64,000 nt of DNA, from positions 186,001 through 250,000 of the forward strand of contig JALNQF010000044.1 in the NCBI GenBank assembly GCA_028456385.1. The letters run 5' to 3'. The translations under genes were made by a program, and so were the position numbers. The notes under the pieces are model-generated. The model was not told the origin of the DNA, searched no databases, and saw only the letters and a list, made by a program, of their open reading frames with translations. The number at the start of each line of letters is the position of its first letter. Within the stretch, counting starts at the first letter, position 1. Positions 1 through 11,230 of this stretch are shown here, in pieces. The DNA comes from Ophiosphaerella korrae. Taxonomy: Eukaryota; Ascomycota; Dothideomycetes; Pleosporales; Phaeosphaeriaceae.

Positions 1-1
1 G

Positions 2-967
2 ACGGGCCAGCTACTCTTCCGCGACATGTACTTTGGCGCGCAGGCGGCGCTGGGTGCCGGATTTGCGCAGATGCAGGGCAACCCGTCGTGCCGCTTTGTG
101 CCGTGGCACTTGCAGTCGCGGGGGGGAGGCGGATACGAGGTGGACGATCGGCGGGCGGAGGAGTGGTTTGAACGGTGGAGGGAGGGGCGCACGGGGTTTC
201 CGTTTATCGATGCGTTGATGCGGCAGTTGCGGAGCGAGGGGTGGATTCACCATCTGGGACGGCATGCGGTGGCGTGTTTTTTGACGCGCGGGGGGTGTTA
301 TGTGTCGTGGGAGAGAGGCGCGGAGGTGTTTGAAGAGTGGCTGCTTGATCATGAGGTTGCGTGCAATGCGGGGAATTGGCAGTGGTTAAGTTGTAGTGCG
401 TTTTATGCGCAGTTTTATCGGTGTTATTCGCCAGTTGCGTTTGGGAAGAAGTGGGATGTGGAAGGGAAGTTTGTGAGGAGGTGGGTGCCGGAGTTGAAGG
501 AGTTTGATGCGAAGTTTATTTATGAGCCATGGAAGGCGGGGGTGAAGGATCAAGAGAAGTGGGGATGTAGGGTTGGCGGCGATGGGGTAGGGGCTGGGAC
601 ATATCCGGGTCCGATGTTTGATTTTGCGGAGAGAAGGGAGGTGTGTATTCGGGGGATGAAGAAGGCGTACGGGGTGGGGCTGTATGGGGATGATGAGAGG
701 GCCTTGGATGGAAGGTGGAGGGAGTTGTTTGATAAAGGTGATGAGGGGGTGACAGAGGGTATGATGGAGGAAGACAGTGGTGAAGAAAATCATGCGAAGA
801 AATCGCGAAGTCCGAAGAAGGCGAGGAAGATGGCGGCAAAGAGCGAGAAGAAGGCCGCGCCGGGGCATAAGAGGGAGGCAGGCCAAGGAACGTTGGACGG
901 CATGGTGACGAGGACGAAGAAAACCAAGAAGGAAGAGGCGTTCCCTAACGAGTCACATTTTGGCTGA
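2..967 (+). CDS. (6-4) photolyase / animal-type cryptochrome, 3' part
   Basis: The C-terminal 321 residues of a flavoprotein that repairs UV (6-4) photoproducts or senses blue light; the 5' part lies outside the window and the frame is open from base 2. Seen: the FAD-domain block GWIHHLGRHAVACF followed by LTRGG near residues 78-98, with the His pair typical of (6-4) photolyases, then NAGNWQWLSCSAF and the CYSPVAFGKK block. These separate it from CPD photolyases and DASH cryptochromes. After the catalytic domain comes a Lys/Glu-rich tail of about 65 residues (KKSRSPKKARK, then QGTLDGMV), probably nuclear targeting. No intron is seen in this part. The next gene is convergent and ends 80 bp downstream. 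Whether it repairs DNA or only signals cannot be told from this fragment. Confidence 0.9.
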   Translation, partial: TGQLLFRDMYFGAQAALGAGFAQMQGNPSCRFVPWHLQSRGGGGYEVDDRRAEEWFERWREGRTGFPFIDALMRQLRSEGWIHHLGRHAVACFLTRGGCYVSWERGAEVFEEWLLDHEVACNAGNWQWLSCSAFYAQFYRCYSPVAFGKKWDVEGKFVRRWVPELKEFDAKFIYEPWKAGVKDQEKWGCRVGGDGVGAGTYPGPMFDFAERREVCIRGMKKAYGVGLYGDDERALDGRWRELFDKGDEGVTEGMMEEDSGEENHAKKSRSPKKARKMAAKSEKKAAPGHKREAGQGTLDGMVTRTKKTKKEEAFPNESHFG

Positions 968-1047
968 AGAAAGGTCAATATCGCAACGATTTGCGTAAAA
1001 CAAATGCATCAGGGGTATCTTAGTCGTGTCGTAAGCATATTACATCC

Positions 1048-2736
1048 TCACACGGACGCGATCCGTCCCGCGCCTACAACCGTCCAAAACGCCTCTTCTC
1101 TCCTCTCCTTTTCTCCTTTGGAACCTCTCGAATCGCCCAAGCCTCTGTCTTCAGCATTTGCTTCCGTTTCAAACTCGAGACGCACAAAGATGGGTATCTC
1201 AAGCAAGTCGTCATCTTGATCGAGCTCCTCAGATTCATTTGGATCAGCTTCGCCAAAGCCTTTAATGGGTTGCAAGAAGCCAGGGACTACTTCAAGCACG
1301 ACGCTTGCCCAGTTGCGGCCACGGTCCCATATTTTGCCGGCTTCTACTTGGCCGTCTCCAGCTGAGCCACGAGCTGTAGATGGCACAGACGATGAGAGGG
1401 CATCATCCCACACATCTGTATTAGCGCCAACCTCGAATTGTGGACATAGGATAGTGACTCGAGATTTGACCTTGCCGGGGGTCGTGCTGGGAGTAGCCAA
1501 GGTGACTCGAATCGTGTCAAACAAGGGATTACTGAGCTGCAGCAAAAAATGTGTCGGAATGCCAGACCGCAGATTATTGTAGTTGAAAGGTGTAGGAGGC
1601 ACTGTGTTGCTAGGCAGTGCTCGAATACTCAAGCGAGGCACATGGCTGAGGGCCAGCATCTTGATCTTAAAGCGGGTTGAGGTGATCTTAGACTCAGGCT
1701 TGGACAAGATTTGCCTGCAGGAGCGACACCGTTTGGAGCGCTTGGTACAAAGTAAGGTAGCAATTGGACGCAGTTCATCCTCAAATTGCACATATGGATT
1801 AGGCTGAGCAAGCTTCTGTGTTTGTGAAAGCGTAGTGGGCCATGCTTCCTTCTTGATACGCTCGATTGCAGCGTTATCCGCGGCGGCATCATGGATATGC
1901 AGGCCCTCTAGCTCCGAGGCAGCTTCCCGAACCGGCGTGGGCTTTGCACGCTTTTGCTTCTTGGCACTCGACGAATACAAATTCATGATCCGTGAGTAGG
2001 CCGAGGGCGAGGAGAAGTTGTGGTCCTGAGCAGAGAAAGGATTGGAGGGTGTTTGGGCCTCCGCCTGGGCTTTGTAGAAGGCAGCGAGATTGGCAAAGCG
2101 GTCATGGCGGCTTGGCGCTGGAGTTGGTTTGTCTGGGTCGAGGGGCGGAGAGTGGATGGATGGCGACACGAGGTTCCGTTCTCGCTCCTTATCACGCTCT
2201 TTCTGGGTGGGGATGGGCTTGCCATTGTTCCCTATCCGGGCCAATTGGCTGTAAATGCCCGTATGCTTGTCAAACTCGATGCCCGTCTCAATAGTGCTCC
2301 AGTGGCAGTGGGGACAGGCCAGGATATATGGCCCACCGGTGGTTGAAGGCGCGTCCGGGCTCTCGGTAGAGTTGACGACCATGGGCGAGATGCACACGGG
2401 ACAGTTGAAGCAGTTGCGCGTGCATCGGTTGCCGTCGCTCTTGACCACCGAACTCGGCACCTCGAACAGACAGCTGGGGCAGTACCAATTCAGCGTCTCC
2501 TCCACCACGCACCGCCGACATCGGATCTGCTGGCAGTCTTCGCAGTACAGGAGGTGTTCGAGCGGAAAGAGGGCATAGTGGGAGCGGGGGTTGCGTGGGT
2601 CAAATGTCGTGCCCTCTTCGTCGGCGTCGGTGTCTGCGTCTGCGGGCAGATGAGAGGCGCGGTTAGCCGCCGTCACTGTGGCGCTGTTGTCGTAGCAGTC
2701 GCAGGCATAGTAGGTATACGGGAAGGTTTGCGCCAT
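1048..2736 (-). CDS. Dynactin p62 subunit (DCTN4 family; ropy-2 type)
   Basis: A 562-residue single-exon gene. Dynactin p62 sits in the pointed-end complex of dynactin, the cofactor of cytoplasmic dynein needed for nuclear movement and early-endosome transport in hyphae. Seen: the N-terminal cysteine array of the family, with CDC at residues 12-14, then CEDCQQIRCRRC and NWYCPSC between about 63 and 90, CTRNCFNCPVC near 107-117 and a later CRSC, which together make zinc-binding knots. The length fits fungal p62. The C-terminal half is beta-rich, with low-complexity linkers. The ATG at 2736 lies 154 bp from the divergent NDUFAF5-like start, so the two probably share a promoter region. The family call is firm. 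Confidence 0.9.
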   Translation of the reverse strand: MAQTFPYTYYACDCYDNSATVTAANRASHLPADADTDADEEGTTFDPRNPRSHYALFPLEHLLYCEDCQQIRCRRCVVEETLNWYCPSCLFEVPSSVVKSDGNRCTRNCFNCPVCISPMVVNSTESPDAPSTTGGPYILACPHCHWSTIETGIEFDKHTGIYSQLARIGNNGKPIPTQKERDKERERNLVSPSIHSPPLDPDKPTPAPSRHDRFANLAAFYKAQAEAQTPSNPFSAQDHNFSSPSAYSRIMNLYSSSAKKQKRAKPTPVREAASELEGLHIHDAAADNAAIERIKKEAWPTTLSQTQKLAQPNPYVQFEDELRPIATLLCTKRSKRCRSCRQILSKPESKITSTRFKIKMLALSHVPRLSIRALPSNTVPPTPFNYNNLRSGIPTHFLLQLSNPLFDTIRVTLATPSTTPGKVKSRVTILCPQFEVGANTDVWDDALSSSVPSTARGSAGDGQVEAGKIWDRGRNWASVVLEVVPGFLQPIKGFGEADPNESEELDQDDDLLEIPIFVRLEFETEANAEDRGLGDSRGSKGEKERREEAFWTVVGAGRIASV

Positions 2737-2890
2737 GGCGCGGGTGCGAATTGCGGAGAGGCTCGGTGGTGGTGCTAGCAGTGTTGGTGGTGTAGCTCAG
2801 ATCCCTGCTCCGGCTACAGAATCTCTCTAATAGCTCTTGACATCATCGCAAGATATTTGGCCTGCATGCACAGCACCACAACCCCACACC

Positions 2891-3952
2891 ATGAATACTT
2901 TCTCCATACGAGCCTTCATTCCACCATTGGCCCGTAGATGTCGGCCCCTGCAGGCCCGTCACTATGCCGTGCAGGCGCCCGGTGCTCCTACATTTGAAAT
3001 CTTCAGCAGCCAGCATAAATGGCAGCAAAAAGAACGCGCCGCATCCCACACCGAAGCCAGCAGGGGCGTTGACTATTTACGAGACGAAGTAGCCTCTCGT
3101 CTATGCGAGCGCGTACTCGATATAAACCGTCACTTCCCCCAAGTCCTGGACCTCGGCGCCAATGCCTGCAATATAGCCCGCATGCTCACTCTCCCCTCCC
3201 CCGACGCCCCAGACAAGGGCCCGCGCTCCAAACGCATAGGAACCATCACAGCCGCCGAGTCCTCTGAAACGCTCCTCCACCGCGACATTGACCTACCCTT
3301 CAACAAGGAAATCGACGTAGTTCGCCACCACCTCCCAACCTCGGAGCTGCTTCCATACGATGCCGACACCTTTGATGCCGTCTTGAGCAGCCTCAGCCTC
3401 CACTGGATCAACGACCTGCCCTCGGTCCTGGCTCAAGTCAATAACATCCTCAAGCCCGACTGTCCCTTCATGGGCGTCATGATGGGCGGCGACACGCTCT
3501 ACGAGCTGCGCACCTCGCTCCAACTCGCCGAGCAAGATCGCCGCGGCGGCGTCGCAACACACATCTCGCCGCTCGCCGATGTGCGGGACGTAGGCGGCCT
3601 ACTGCAAAAAGCGGGCTTTAATCTGCTGACCGTTGACGTGGACGACATTGTTGTCGACTTCCCAGACATCTTTTCGCTGGTCAAAGATCTCCAGGCCATG
3701 GGCGAATCGAATGCTGTGATTGCGCGCGAAAAGGGCGGGATTCATCGCGATGTGTTGCTTGCTGCCGAGGGCATTTATCGCGAGTTGCATGGGAATAAGG
3801 ACGGCAGTTTGCCTGCGACGTTTCGTTTGATTTACATGATTGGCTGGAAGCCGAGTCCGACGCAGGCAAAGCCGTTGGAAAGGGGGACGGGCATGTTTAG
3901 TATCAAGGATTATTTGGAGAAGAATGGCGAGGGTGCTCAGGGCAAGGAGTAA
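2891..3952 (+). CDS. NDUFAF5-like mitochondrial methyltransferase/hydroxylase
   Basis: A 353-residue single-exon protein of the NDUFAF5 family, a class I SAM-fold enzyme in the mitochondrial matrix needed for complex I assembly; the human protein hydroxylates an arginine of NDUFS7. I chose ATG 2891 because upstream codons in this frame lack an ATG and because it gives a Ser/Arg-rich presequence (MNTFSIRAFIPPLARR) without acidic residues. Seen: the family signature ending ASRGVDYLRDEVASRL, the SAM motif VLDLGANACNIARML, SSLSLHWINDLP, and the C-terminal LIYMIGWKPSPTQ block. It is divergent from dynactin p62. True methyltransferase activity is doubtful in this family, since motif I departs from the usual GxGxG. 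Confidence 0.9.
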   Translation: MNTFSIRAFIPPLARRCRPLQARHYAVQAPGAPTFEIFSSQHKWQQKERAASHTEASRGVDYLRDEVASRLCERVLDINRHFPQVLDLGANACNIARMLTLPSPDAPDKGPRSKRIGTITAAESSETLLHRDIDLPFNKEIDVVRHHLPTSELLPYDADTFDAVLSSLSLHWINDLPSVLAQVNNILKPDCPFMGVMMGGDTLYELRTSLQLAEQDRRGGVATHISPLADVRDVGGLLQKAGFNLLTVDVDDIVVDFPDIFSLVKDLQAMGESNAVIAREKGGIHRDVLLAAEGIYRELHGNKDGSLPATFRLIYMIGWKPSPTQAKPLERGTGMFSIKDYLEKNGEGAQGKE

Positions 3953-6052
3953 TTGGGAAAATAGGACGTCCGCGCGATACAATGCGGGATCTCTTGACTC
4001 CACATTCTTGACGCTACGGCACTTTACACCGCTCTGACTTGAGGTCGTTGTCACGCATTTCCTGCGCTGTATACATACGATAGCATTCGGAACAGAACTT
4101 ATTCAAATATGGCTGGTATAGTACCCAGCTCTAGACTTCTGAACCCGCAGCTCACAAATGCGTGGCCTTCTCTTTTCAATCAGCAAGTGCGCGATGAAAA
4201 TATACGTCAGTTGAGTTAGAAGACGTAGTCAGCTCTCTCACGGGCAAGGCTTTGTAGATTTTCTGAAGCCCTATGACATGAAAAGCATAGTATCTTACGA
4301 GTGAAAACTCCGGAGTTGCAAGGAGATTATATACTGTCTAATTGAGTAATGATAACTCTGCATTTCTTTCCAGGACTTGTTATGTTCAAGAAATATGGGT
4401 GAGCCACTCAATAACCTGTTCATGCGGCATTCCTCATCTCAAGGACCAGATCTGCTTGTCTTACTTTGAAGCTTTGAGAATTCTCCATGTACACACAGAA
4501 GATATAGGCGCGCTCTATTCTGCCGTGTAGATTCGTATTCAACCGCGTGATCTCGTGCTACCACTCTTACTACTACTTTTAACCTAGTATTGGGATTTTT
4601 TTGGGGATTGATTAAGGTAGCTGAATATATAGCTACTGCCCACGTAAATGTTTGAAGGGAGTGCTGCCAAGTAGGTACAACAGCATCCATTCAGAACACA
4701 GATAACAAGATATTTATATACCTTCTCCGAGACCGTTTGAGTACATGTGATTCCCGCCAAAGAAACGCGCAACTGAACACAAGTTCCACGCGGCCAAACA
4801 GAGCGTTCAAAGATACAATAGCACCTCAGAAGCGACCTAAGAGCACGTACAACAACCTATACACCCCATGCCTCTACCACATCTCCAAAAAAATACACCT
4901 CGCGTGGGATAGTTCCACAAGCTTCACTAGAACCCGTCTAGCAAAAACAACTACCTTTAGCATGGCTCGGGTACACCAAACCCCCCCAACCCAATCTACA
5001 TAATTTCTCCATCCTTTAAAAAAAAAAAAAAAACAGCACCACCCAGCACTTCCCCCCCCAGCACCCATTCCCAATCGTCTCCACGTCAGTACTACTAACC
5101 CATTACCCTCGCATCGGACTGCCATCCGCCCCATCACCTCATACGCGAACCATGCCAAAGCATGCATTAATTCGCCCTCAACTTCGCTCAACATACTTGT
5201 CACACAACGCCCATGCTTCCTGCATATCAAGCAAGGGCGATGACGGTTAGAGCGTGATCGAGAGGGAGAGGGATTTTACTTGGACGGGGCAAGGCGGACA
5301 CGGTGTGTTGAACAGGAGAAGTGCACTTGTTGGCGTCAGGCTGGTAGAAGACGAGGGGTGTCTTGTTCGTTGCGCAGCCGCCGATAGACTAGTAATATCT
5401 AGTCTTGAGCAGCGCTCAGTCGCGTCCCAACCTTCATTGGGCGCGAAAGGGCGTCTACCAGTTCGGCCCAGCGCAAACGTCACTCACAAGCAGTCTAGGA
5501 ACATCAACATTTAGTCTCACCCGTTGATACAGTTTCGATTCAGTGTAGATTTTATATCTAGGGCGAGCACAATACCGCATCCTATACACAAGCGCGCTTT
5601 TGTCCTTATTTCCATATGCATGTACAAGTCGCCCTACCCACCACACGCCAATTACGGGAAAACAGTGACCCTGACCTTACTCTCACACAATACGTAACAA
5701 AACATGACGACCATATGCACAGCATTGCAACTCCGAGGGCGCGAGGAGATACGCGACAGAAGCTATGTACACGAAGGACCAAGCGCAGATAGCAATGATT
5801 GGGCGTGCTATCAGAAAGAGATGCAGGACAGTGACAGTGGCAGGCTAAGAGGCTATTACGTGGACCGCGTGCCGTGGTCCGGATAAGGACGGTATTTGGT
5901 GGTCATTGGTGGCCGGGTGGCTCCTGGGGTATACAAATAGAGTCGCCGGCGAGTGTCGGGAAAATACAGGTGGCCTTGATACAAGAGCGGGTCATTAGAC
6001 AGAGAAGAGATGAAGAAGAGGCGGGCAGAGATGAACAATTAGTATGACGTGG
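3953..6052. other. Intergenic region, 2.1 kb, no gene recognised
   Basis: It contains the 3' flanks of two convergent genes. Short open frames occur but none shows a conserved motif, good codon structure or a splice partner. It has an AT-richer patch at about 4540-4730 and a run of 14 A at about 5020-5034. I see no tRNA or repeat family in it. Confidence 0.5.
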
Positions 6053-7549
6053 TCATACATTCTCGGTGAATTTTGAACTTCGGGATCCATCGTGGGAGTG
6101 CAGACTTCGGCCAAGGGTGCCGCGGGGAACGTCTGGGTTGGGGGATTGTGGTGGGCTGAGGTGTGCACCAGCTTTGGGGAATGGAGCAGGATCTGCGAAA
6201 GGGTTCACCTTGTCATCTGGATGACGGATGACTGGAGTTCGGGCAGGGCCTGGCCGGATATTCATCGTACTCGCAGATGTTGGCGACATGCCAATTTCTT
6301 TGCCCATTTCTTTGGAGAGTCCTGAACCGCCATAGGTGCCTTGATCATCCTGATAAAAGGATTGGCCCGACATAGTGTCTCCACGTGAGAATTGCTCTGA
6401 CGTCATACCCTCGCTGAAAGCTGATGGAAGTTTGCGTCCTGACACACGCTGGAAGCTACGTTCACCACCACTAGTGCTGGTCTCGGCTGTGGATCTTGAC
6501 ATGCCTGAAAATCTATTCAGGAAAGTAGAGGGTATCCGACTACCCCATGATGCTCTTTGGGCCATGGGCTGAGCGCGATCCGTTGCTTCGTCGTTTGTGA
6601 GTTGAAGTGCACCCTGACGTTTCTTCTTGTGGCGCCGCAACAGGAACAAGATAACGGCCAAAATCAGTGCTGCACCAGCAAGACTCCCGACCACACTCCC
6701 GACTACTCGAGGTGTCTCAAGAGGTGTGCTGTTGCCAGCTGCGCTGGTACCGGCGGCTGCTGGGTTCGCAGCAGCGGTAGCTGGATTGGCTGGTCCACCC
6801 CCTCCGCCTGCACCAGCAAAATTGGTTCTAGTTGCTCCGATAGGTGATGATGTTGCGCTTGCGCGTCGGGAAGATGCAGTTTCGTCTGAGTCTGAAGAGA
6901 AGCGGCGAGAAGATACCGCAGATGCTGAATTGGAAAGCGATAGAGATATACTATCAAGAGTAGAGAGCCTAGATACGGTGCTCGTAGAGGAGTTTGAGGC
7001 TGGAATGGGGGCTGCTGAGGGAGTCGCGTTGCTTCCTGATACACTTTTCAGTGAGGATGATGCAGGTGCTGCGCTGACTTGAGCGACCTGCGCAGAAACA
7101 CCTGACGGCCATGGGTAGGGCGGGACGACTAATTGACTGGGGAATGGTGGGACTGAGGGAACAGCAGGAAAGGCGACTGTCGGCGCTGGGGGGACAGCGG
7201 GTACTTGAGGTAAGGATGGAACTGCAGGTGGTAATGCATTGACGGCAGCCCCAGCAGCCGAAGCCACTGGGGCGGCGATGGAATTCACAGCATTACCAAC
7301 AACTGATGCTACTGGGGCAGCTACTGGAGCAGCTATTGGATTCACGGCATTGGCGACTGGTGCTGCTGCGGGCACAGCGCCAGCGACGGCTCCTGGAGTG
7401 GGTATGGTGACATCTGGTTGGGTTCTCGTCTCCCGGCCGACGACATTTCCACTACTGTCTACGGTAGCAATGATTTCCACATTGACTGTAACGGTTTGTG
7501 TAGGGAGTGGCGCCTGGCGGCGGTGGAAGAAGCGATGGTCTTTGGTCAT
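6053..7549 (-). CDS. Single-span membrane protein with Ser/Ala/Pro-rich ectodomain
   Basis: A 498-residue protein from ATG 7549; an in-frame ATG at 7678 would add 43 polar residues. Seen: a short N-terminal part with HRRQAPLPTQTVTV, a long low-complexity region made of repeated AAPVASVVGNAVN-like and Pro/Val stretches, then a Ser-rich mucin-like part, a transmembrane segment near residues 281-308 (VVGSVVGSLAGAALILAVIL) closed by the stop-transfer cluster RRHKKKR, and a cytosolic tail of about 190 residues with many Ser/Thr/Pro. This is the layout of fungal cell-wall stress-sensor-like proteins, but I see no WSC domain or clear signal peptide, so that role is only a suggestion. An upstream exon with a signal peptide cannot be excluded. 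Confidence 0.75.
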   Translation of the reverse strand: MTKDHRFFHRRQAPLPTQTVTVNVEIIATVDSSGNVVGRETRTQPDVTIPTPGAVAGAVPAAAPVANAVNPIAAPVAAPVASVVGNAVNSIAAPVASAAGAAVNALPPAVPSLPQVPAVPPAPTVAFPAVPSVPPFPSQLVVPPYPWPSGVSAQVAQVSAAPASSSLKSVSGSNATPSAAPIPASNSSTSTVSRLSTLDSISLSLSNSASAVSSRRFSSDSDETASSRRASATSSPIGATRTNFAGAGGGGGPANPATAAANPAAAGTSAAGNSTPLETPRVVGSVVGSLAGAALILAVILFLLRRHKKKRQGALQLTNDEATDRAQPMAQRASWGSRIPSTFLNRFSGMSRSTAETSTSGGERSFQRVSGRKLPSAFSEGMTSEQFSRGDTMSGQSFYQDDQGTYGGSGLSKEMGKEIGMSPTSASTMNIRPGPARTPVIRHPDDKVNPFADPAPFPKAGAHLSPPQSPNPDVPRGTLGRSLHSHDGSRSSKFTENV

Positions 7550-8115
7550 GGTCGCGCGCTGGACAAGTTTGTCGTTTTCTTTCTCTTTCTCTCCGTTGCG
7601 CGGTTGAGTGTTCCGTGAGCGGGGACGGTAGCGAGGATTAATTAAAGAGGTGTGAAAGGCAGTTGGGGTGGGGTCCATAGAGCAAGAATGGTTTTAGGCG
7701 GGTGGCGAAAGTGATGTTTGCCTGGCATGTGTCTGAACGAGTGTAGTGAGTTGGGGCCGGGTTGTCGATAACGACGCGAAGGAGTGGACGAGTCCAGTCA
7801 ATGGATCGCGATGTATCTAACAAGCGTGGAGAGAGTGTAGAGAAACGAAGGGACGCCAGGTGGGTGGCTGTGAATGAAGGAAGGATCTGGCGAAGGATCA
7901 GCACGCCAATGGCATGGCCGTTGAAGTCGCAGGCGAGCAGGTGGGTGTCAACGAGTCGACGCACCTGGAAGGAGGGCTAAAAAACCAGCATTCGCGACGG
8001 GCAGCGGTCTGAAGGTCCAAGAGAGCGTGGGTTGGGGCGACGGGTGCAATATTAAAAGGCAACCGGGCGGGCGGTGTCTTGCGCAGAAACGACGGGTCTG
8101 CACGACGGCGGATTG

Positions 8116-8165
8116 CTGGTACTGGTACTATCTGGTACTGTCTGGTACTCTCTGGTACTCTCTGG
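8116..8165. repeat. 10-bp tandem repeat, TCTGGTACTS
   Basis: About three and a half exact or near-exact copies of TCTGGTACT(G/C), preceded by degenerate CTGGTACTGGTACTA. It lies in the shared upstream region. Confidence 0.85.
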
Positions 8166-8490
8166 CGTGTCCTGTCCTGTCGGCTCCCCAGAGCTGGGCA
8201 GCGCTGGAGGATGAATTGTCGACGTCGCAGCGGAAGTCGTGGTGACTGGAGAGAAGGAGCCCTGGACTGCAACGAGAAAGAGTCAGGACAGGAACGGCAA
8301 CGGCGTTGGGGTGCGGACGGGCTGCGCCTGCTTGATTGGATATTATGAGCAGCCCCCCGAAATAGAAGGACCCACCCGACACCAATCCACGCACAGACCG
8401 GAGATGATGCTACTGCTAGAACATAGTCAGCCTCCTGCTCCTCAGCCATAGGCCGCCATGCAGATAAACGAAACGAAACGCTGGTGTCGA

Positions 8491-8520
8491 CCAGCCTCGA
8501 GCAGCCTCGAGCAGCCTCGT
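8491..8520. repeat. 10-bp tandem repeat, GCAGCCTCGA x3
   Basis: Three consecutive copies of (G/C)CAGCCTCG(A/T), about 600 bp upstream of the hydrolase start. Confidence 0.85.
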
Positions 8521-9113
8521 CTTATGCCGCCTCGACTACATCTATCGTGTATCATCTATCTACCAGTACATAGCATATATGTGTACCGTGTGTGCGTACT
8601 CGGACGCGACTACCCCGGTCCATCAATCTCCTCATCACCGCTAATCATCCTCCTCTTAGCCGCCATCCCCTCCCATAGCACACACCACTATGGCTCGTGA
8701 GACGACAAGCCTTACCCTCATTTCTTCTAGACTCCAAACGCGGCTCGTGTTCCACGGGCCCCCACTGTGTTTGTATTGCCAAGCATCCCCAAGAAATCTT
8801 TGCAGCTTCCGACCAGGGTCCTGCCTCTCCTTTCCTTAGCCTATTGCAATCCTGCAGCCAGGCACACAAGCCAAACCGCTATGCTTGTAGCTTGCTACCC
8901 ATCCAGCCTTGCTTACCCCTCCACGGCCGACATGCCGCCAGCGCTGCATGCTGCACTCTAACTGAACTCCGACCAAGTCGTGCCGATAGCAATTGTTTGA
9001 CCTGCATTCTGTTTCTGCCTTGACATATCTCCCATCTGCACCAGTCACCGCTCCCATGGAATTTGCCCGCTTAGTATTAACCTACACAACCACTCATAGC
9101 ACCGCAAGCGAAT

Positions 9114-11162
9114 ATGACGTCGCACCCACATGAACCCATTTCCTCCAGGCAGCCACCACCTCTACCACCCCGACTCTCTCCCAAATCCATAGCAATGGGC
9201 ATGTCATCCCAGGACCCGCGCTCTTCCTCTACACAGTCACTAGTGCCAGACCCTACCGTCGACAGCACGGGCCTCAGGCGAGTGCTCCTAGTCTACATTC
9301 ATGGCTTCATGGGCAACGAGACCAGCTTCAGGAGTTTTCCTGCCCACGTCCACAACCTCGTCACAGTCACCCTCGCAGACACACATGTAGTCCATACAAA
9401 ACTCTACCCCAGATACCAATCACGCAACTCTCTCGAGGTAGCTAGAGATAACTTTTCCAACTGGTACAACTAACTCTCATCAACTCAAACCACCCAGCTG
9501 ATCAATCTCAGGCTAGCGCCACATGAGGACCAATGGACAGACGTAATCTTACTGGGCCATTCTATGGGCGGCCTGCTCGCGGCAGACATCGCCCTAGCCT
9601 TTCGGCATCGCATTGTTGGAATCATCAATTTCGATGTTCCCTTCCTTGGGATGCACCCTGGTATCATCAAAGCCGGACTAGGAAGCATATTCAGTCCGCC
9701 ACCAGCGCCTGTGGATGTTATCCCAGAAGAACCTCAAAAGAAGCCTAGCAGAATTGGGACCCTCTTCAACCCCAGGCCATCAGACCCCAACTTCAATCCC
9801 TCGTTTGACAATGATGTCCGCCTACCTGTGCGTAAAGGCTGGGAGAACACTCTGCACTGGCTGAACAAGCACTATTCCGATGGCCTCCGACAAGCTACAA
9901 AGGGCCTGGTCAAATCTCACCTCGAGTTTGGCGGGGCAATGGCAGATTATCGGGAGCTAAAGGATCGGTATGCCAGGGTACGAGCACTCGAAGAGGATGA
10001 CCTAGGAAAAAGGAAATCAGCAAATCCTGAATTCGCTTCCCCACCTCGAATACGCTTTGTCAACTACTACACTGCAAGCACGGGTAGACCAAAGAAACCG
10101 AAATCGCCAAAGTCTCCATCTCCTTCTCGCCCACCTAGCAGAGGGATGTCGCCGCACAATAGTGATGCAGGCACAAGTGCATCCATGTCGCAGTCAACAT
10201 TGGCAGGTCTTCGAAGCCAGTCTGATGTAAACAATCCCCGGATCTCAGTTGAAGTGCAAGAGCATCGCGGTAACGATATTGTCCCTGTTAGTCCACAGGA
10301 GCCGTTGTCTGCTACTAGCCCGGTAGACAATGCCTCCATAAAGGGCTCCTTACATCACACCGGAACCCCACCGGTTCTACCCGGCATTCCACCCATACCA
10401 CAGGAGCCTCCGTATGTGGACTTGATGCAGTTTTCTGACAAGGCACAGCGAAAGGCTGCTGAGAAGGAGCACAGTCAAGCCTTGAAAGAGTATCAGAAAG
10501 CAGTAAAGGCGCGGAATAAGGTGATCAACGAACGGACCAAGATGGAAGAGAAGTGGGAGAAACAGCAACAGAAGTCGAGCAAAGATACAAGCTCAGACTC
10601 ACATCCGAGTTCCGACTCACACCCAAGTTCAGAAGCACAAACAGGCTATGAAATACGGCCAGAAGAAGCACCCGAAATTCAGGCCTTGGATGAGGATATG
10701 GGGGCCATGCAATTAGGGGATGCCAAAATCCTAAATCAAGGCTCCAATCATCCATACGGCAACTACGACTTTTCTCGCAGCGCCATCCTCAACCAAGCCT
10801 CGCCTGACGATCAGGCATCCGTTACTGGTTCCTCCGTCACAGACTCATCTTACAATTTGTCAACAATAGACAGCAACGCAACTCATCCTCCAACCCCTAG
10901 CGGTGAAACAGAAGGAAAGCCTAAGAAGAAGAAGCTTGGCAAATTCTGCATGTTGCCTCCGAAAGATGCGGCTGGAAACAAGGACCCTACATGGGTGCGC
11001 GTCTATATGCAGGGAATGGACGAAGTTGCAGCACACACATCCCTCTTCTTCATGAATGAAACATACGAAAGATTAGTCGGCGATGTTGGCTCACGTATCG
11101 AGGACTGGATTCGCGAGGCAGACAGCATGCGTGTTATCAGAGAGATGCAAGAAGGCCAATAA
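9114..11162 (+). CDS. Alpha/beta hydrolase (DUF676-like serine esterase/lipase)
   Basis: Two exons, 9114-9463 and 9512-11162, give 666 residues. The 48-bp intron (GTACAA...CTCAG, with CTAAC branch site) joins FSNW to LAPHE, completing the Trp codon. Seen: an oxyanion-type block VYIHGFMGNETSF at about 60-72, the nucleophile elbow GHSMGG with Ser134, and FDVPFLGMHPG after it. Residues from about 270 to 450 are a disordered Ser/Pro-rich insert with an Ala/Lys/Glu-rich coiled stretch. The C-terminal part has a conserved block beginning GKFCMLPPKDAAGNKDPTW, followed by VRVYMEG-like VYMQGMDEVAAHTSLFF. The substrate is unknown; a membrane-lipid esterase is plausible from the fold only. Confidence 0.85.
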
Positions 11163-11230
11163 TCATTTAGCCCGTCAATTACTTCCAACTAGACACGATA
11201 CCCATTCTCCAAATCTACGATGTCATTTCT

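Larger units (their letters stand above)
7550..9113. other. Divergent intergenic/promoter region, 1.6 kb
   Basis: It separates the membrane-protein gene (-) from the hydrolase gene (+), and its first part probably carries the 5' leader of the former. It holds two short tandem repeats, listed separately. No other gene is supported. Confidence 0.5.
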
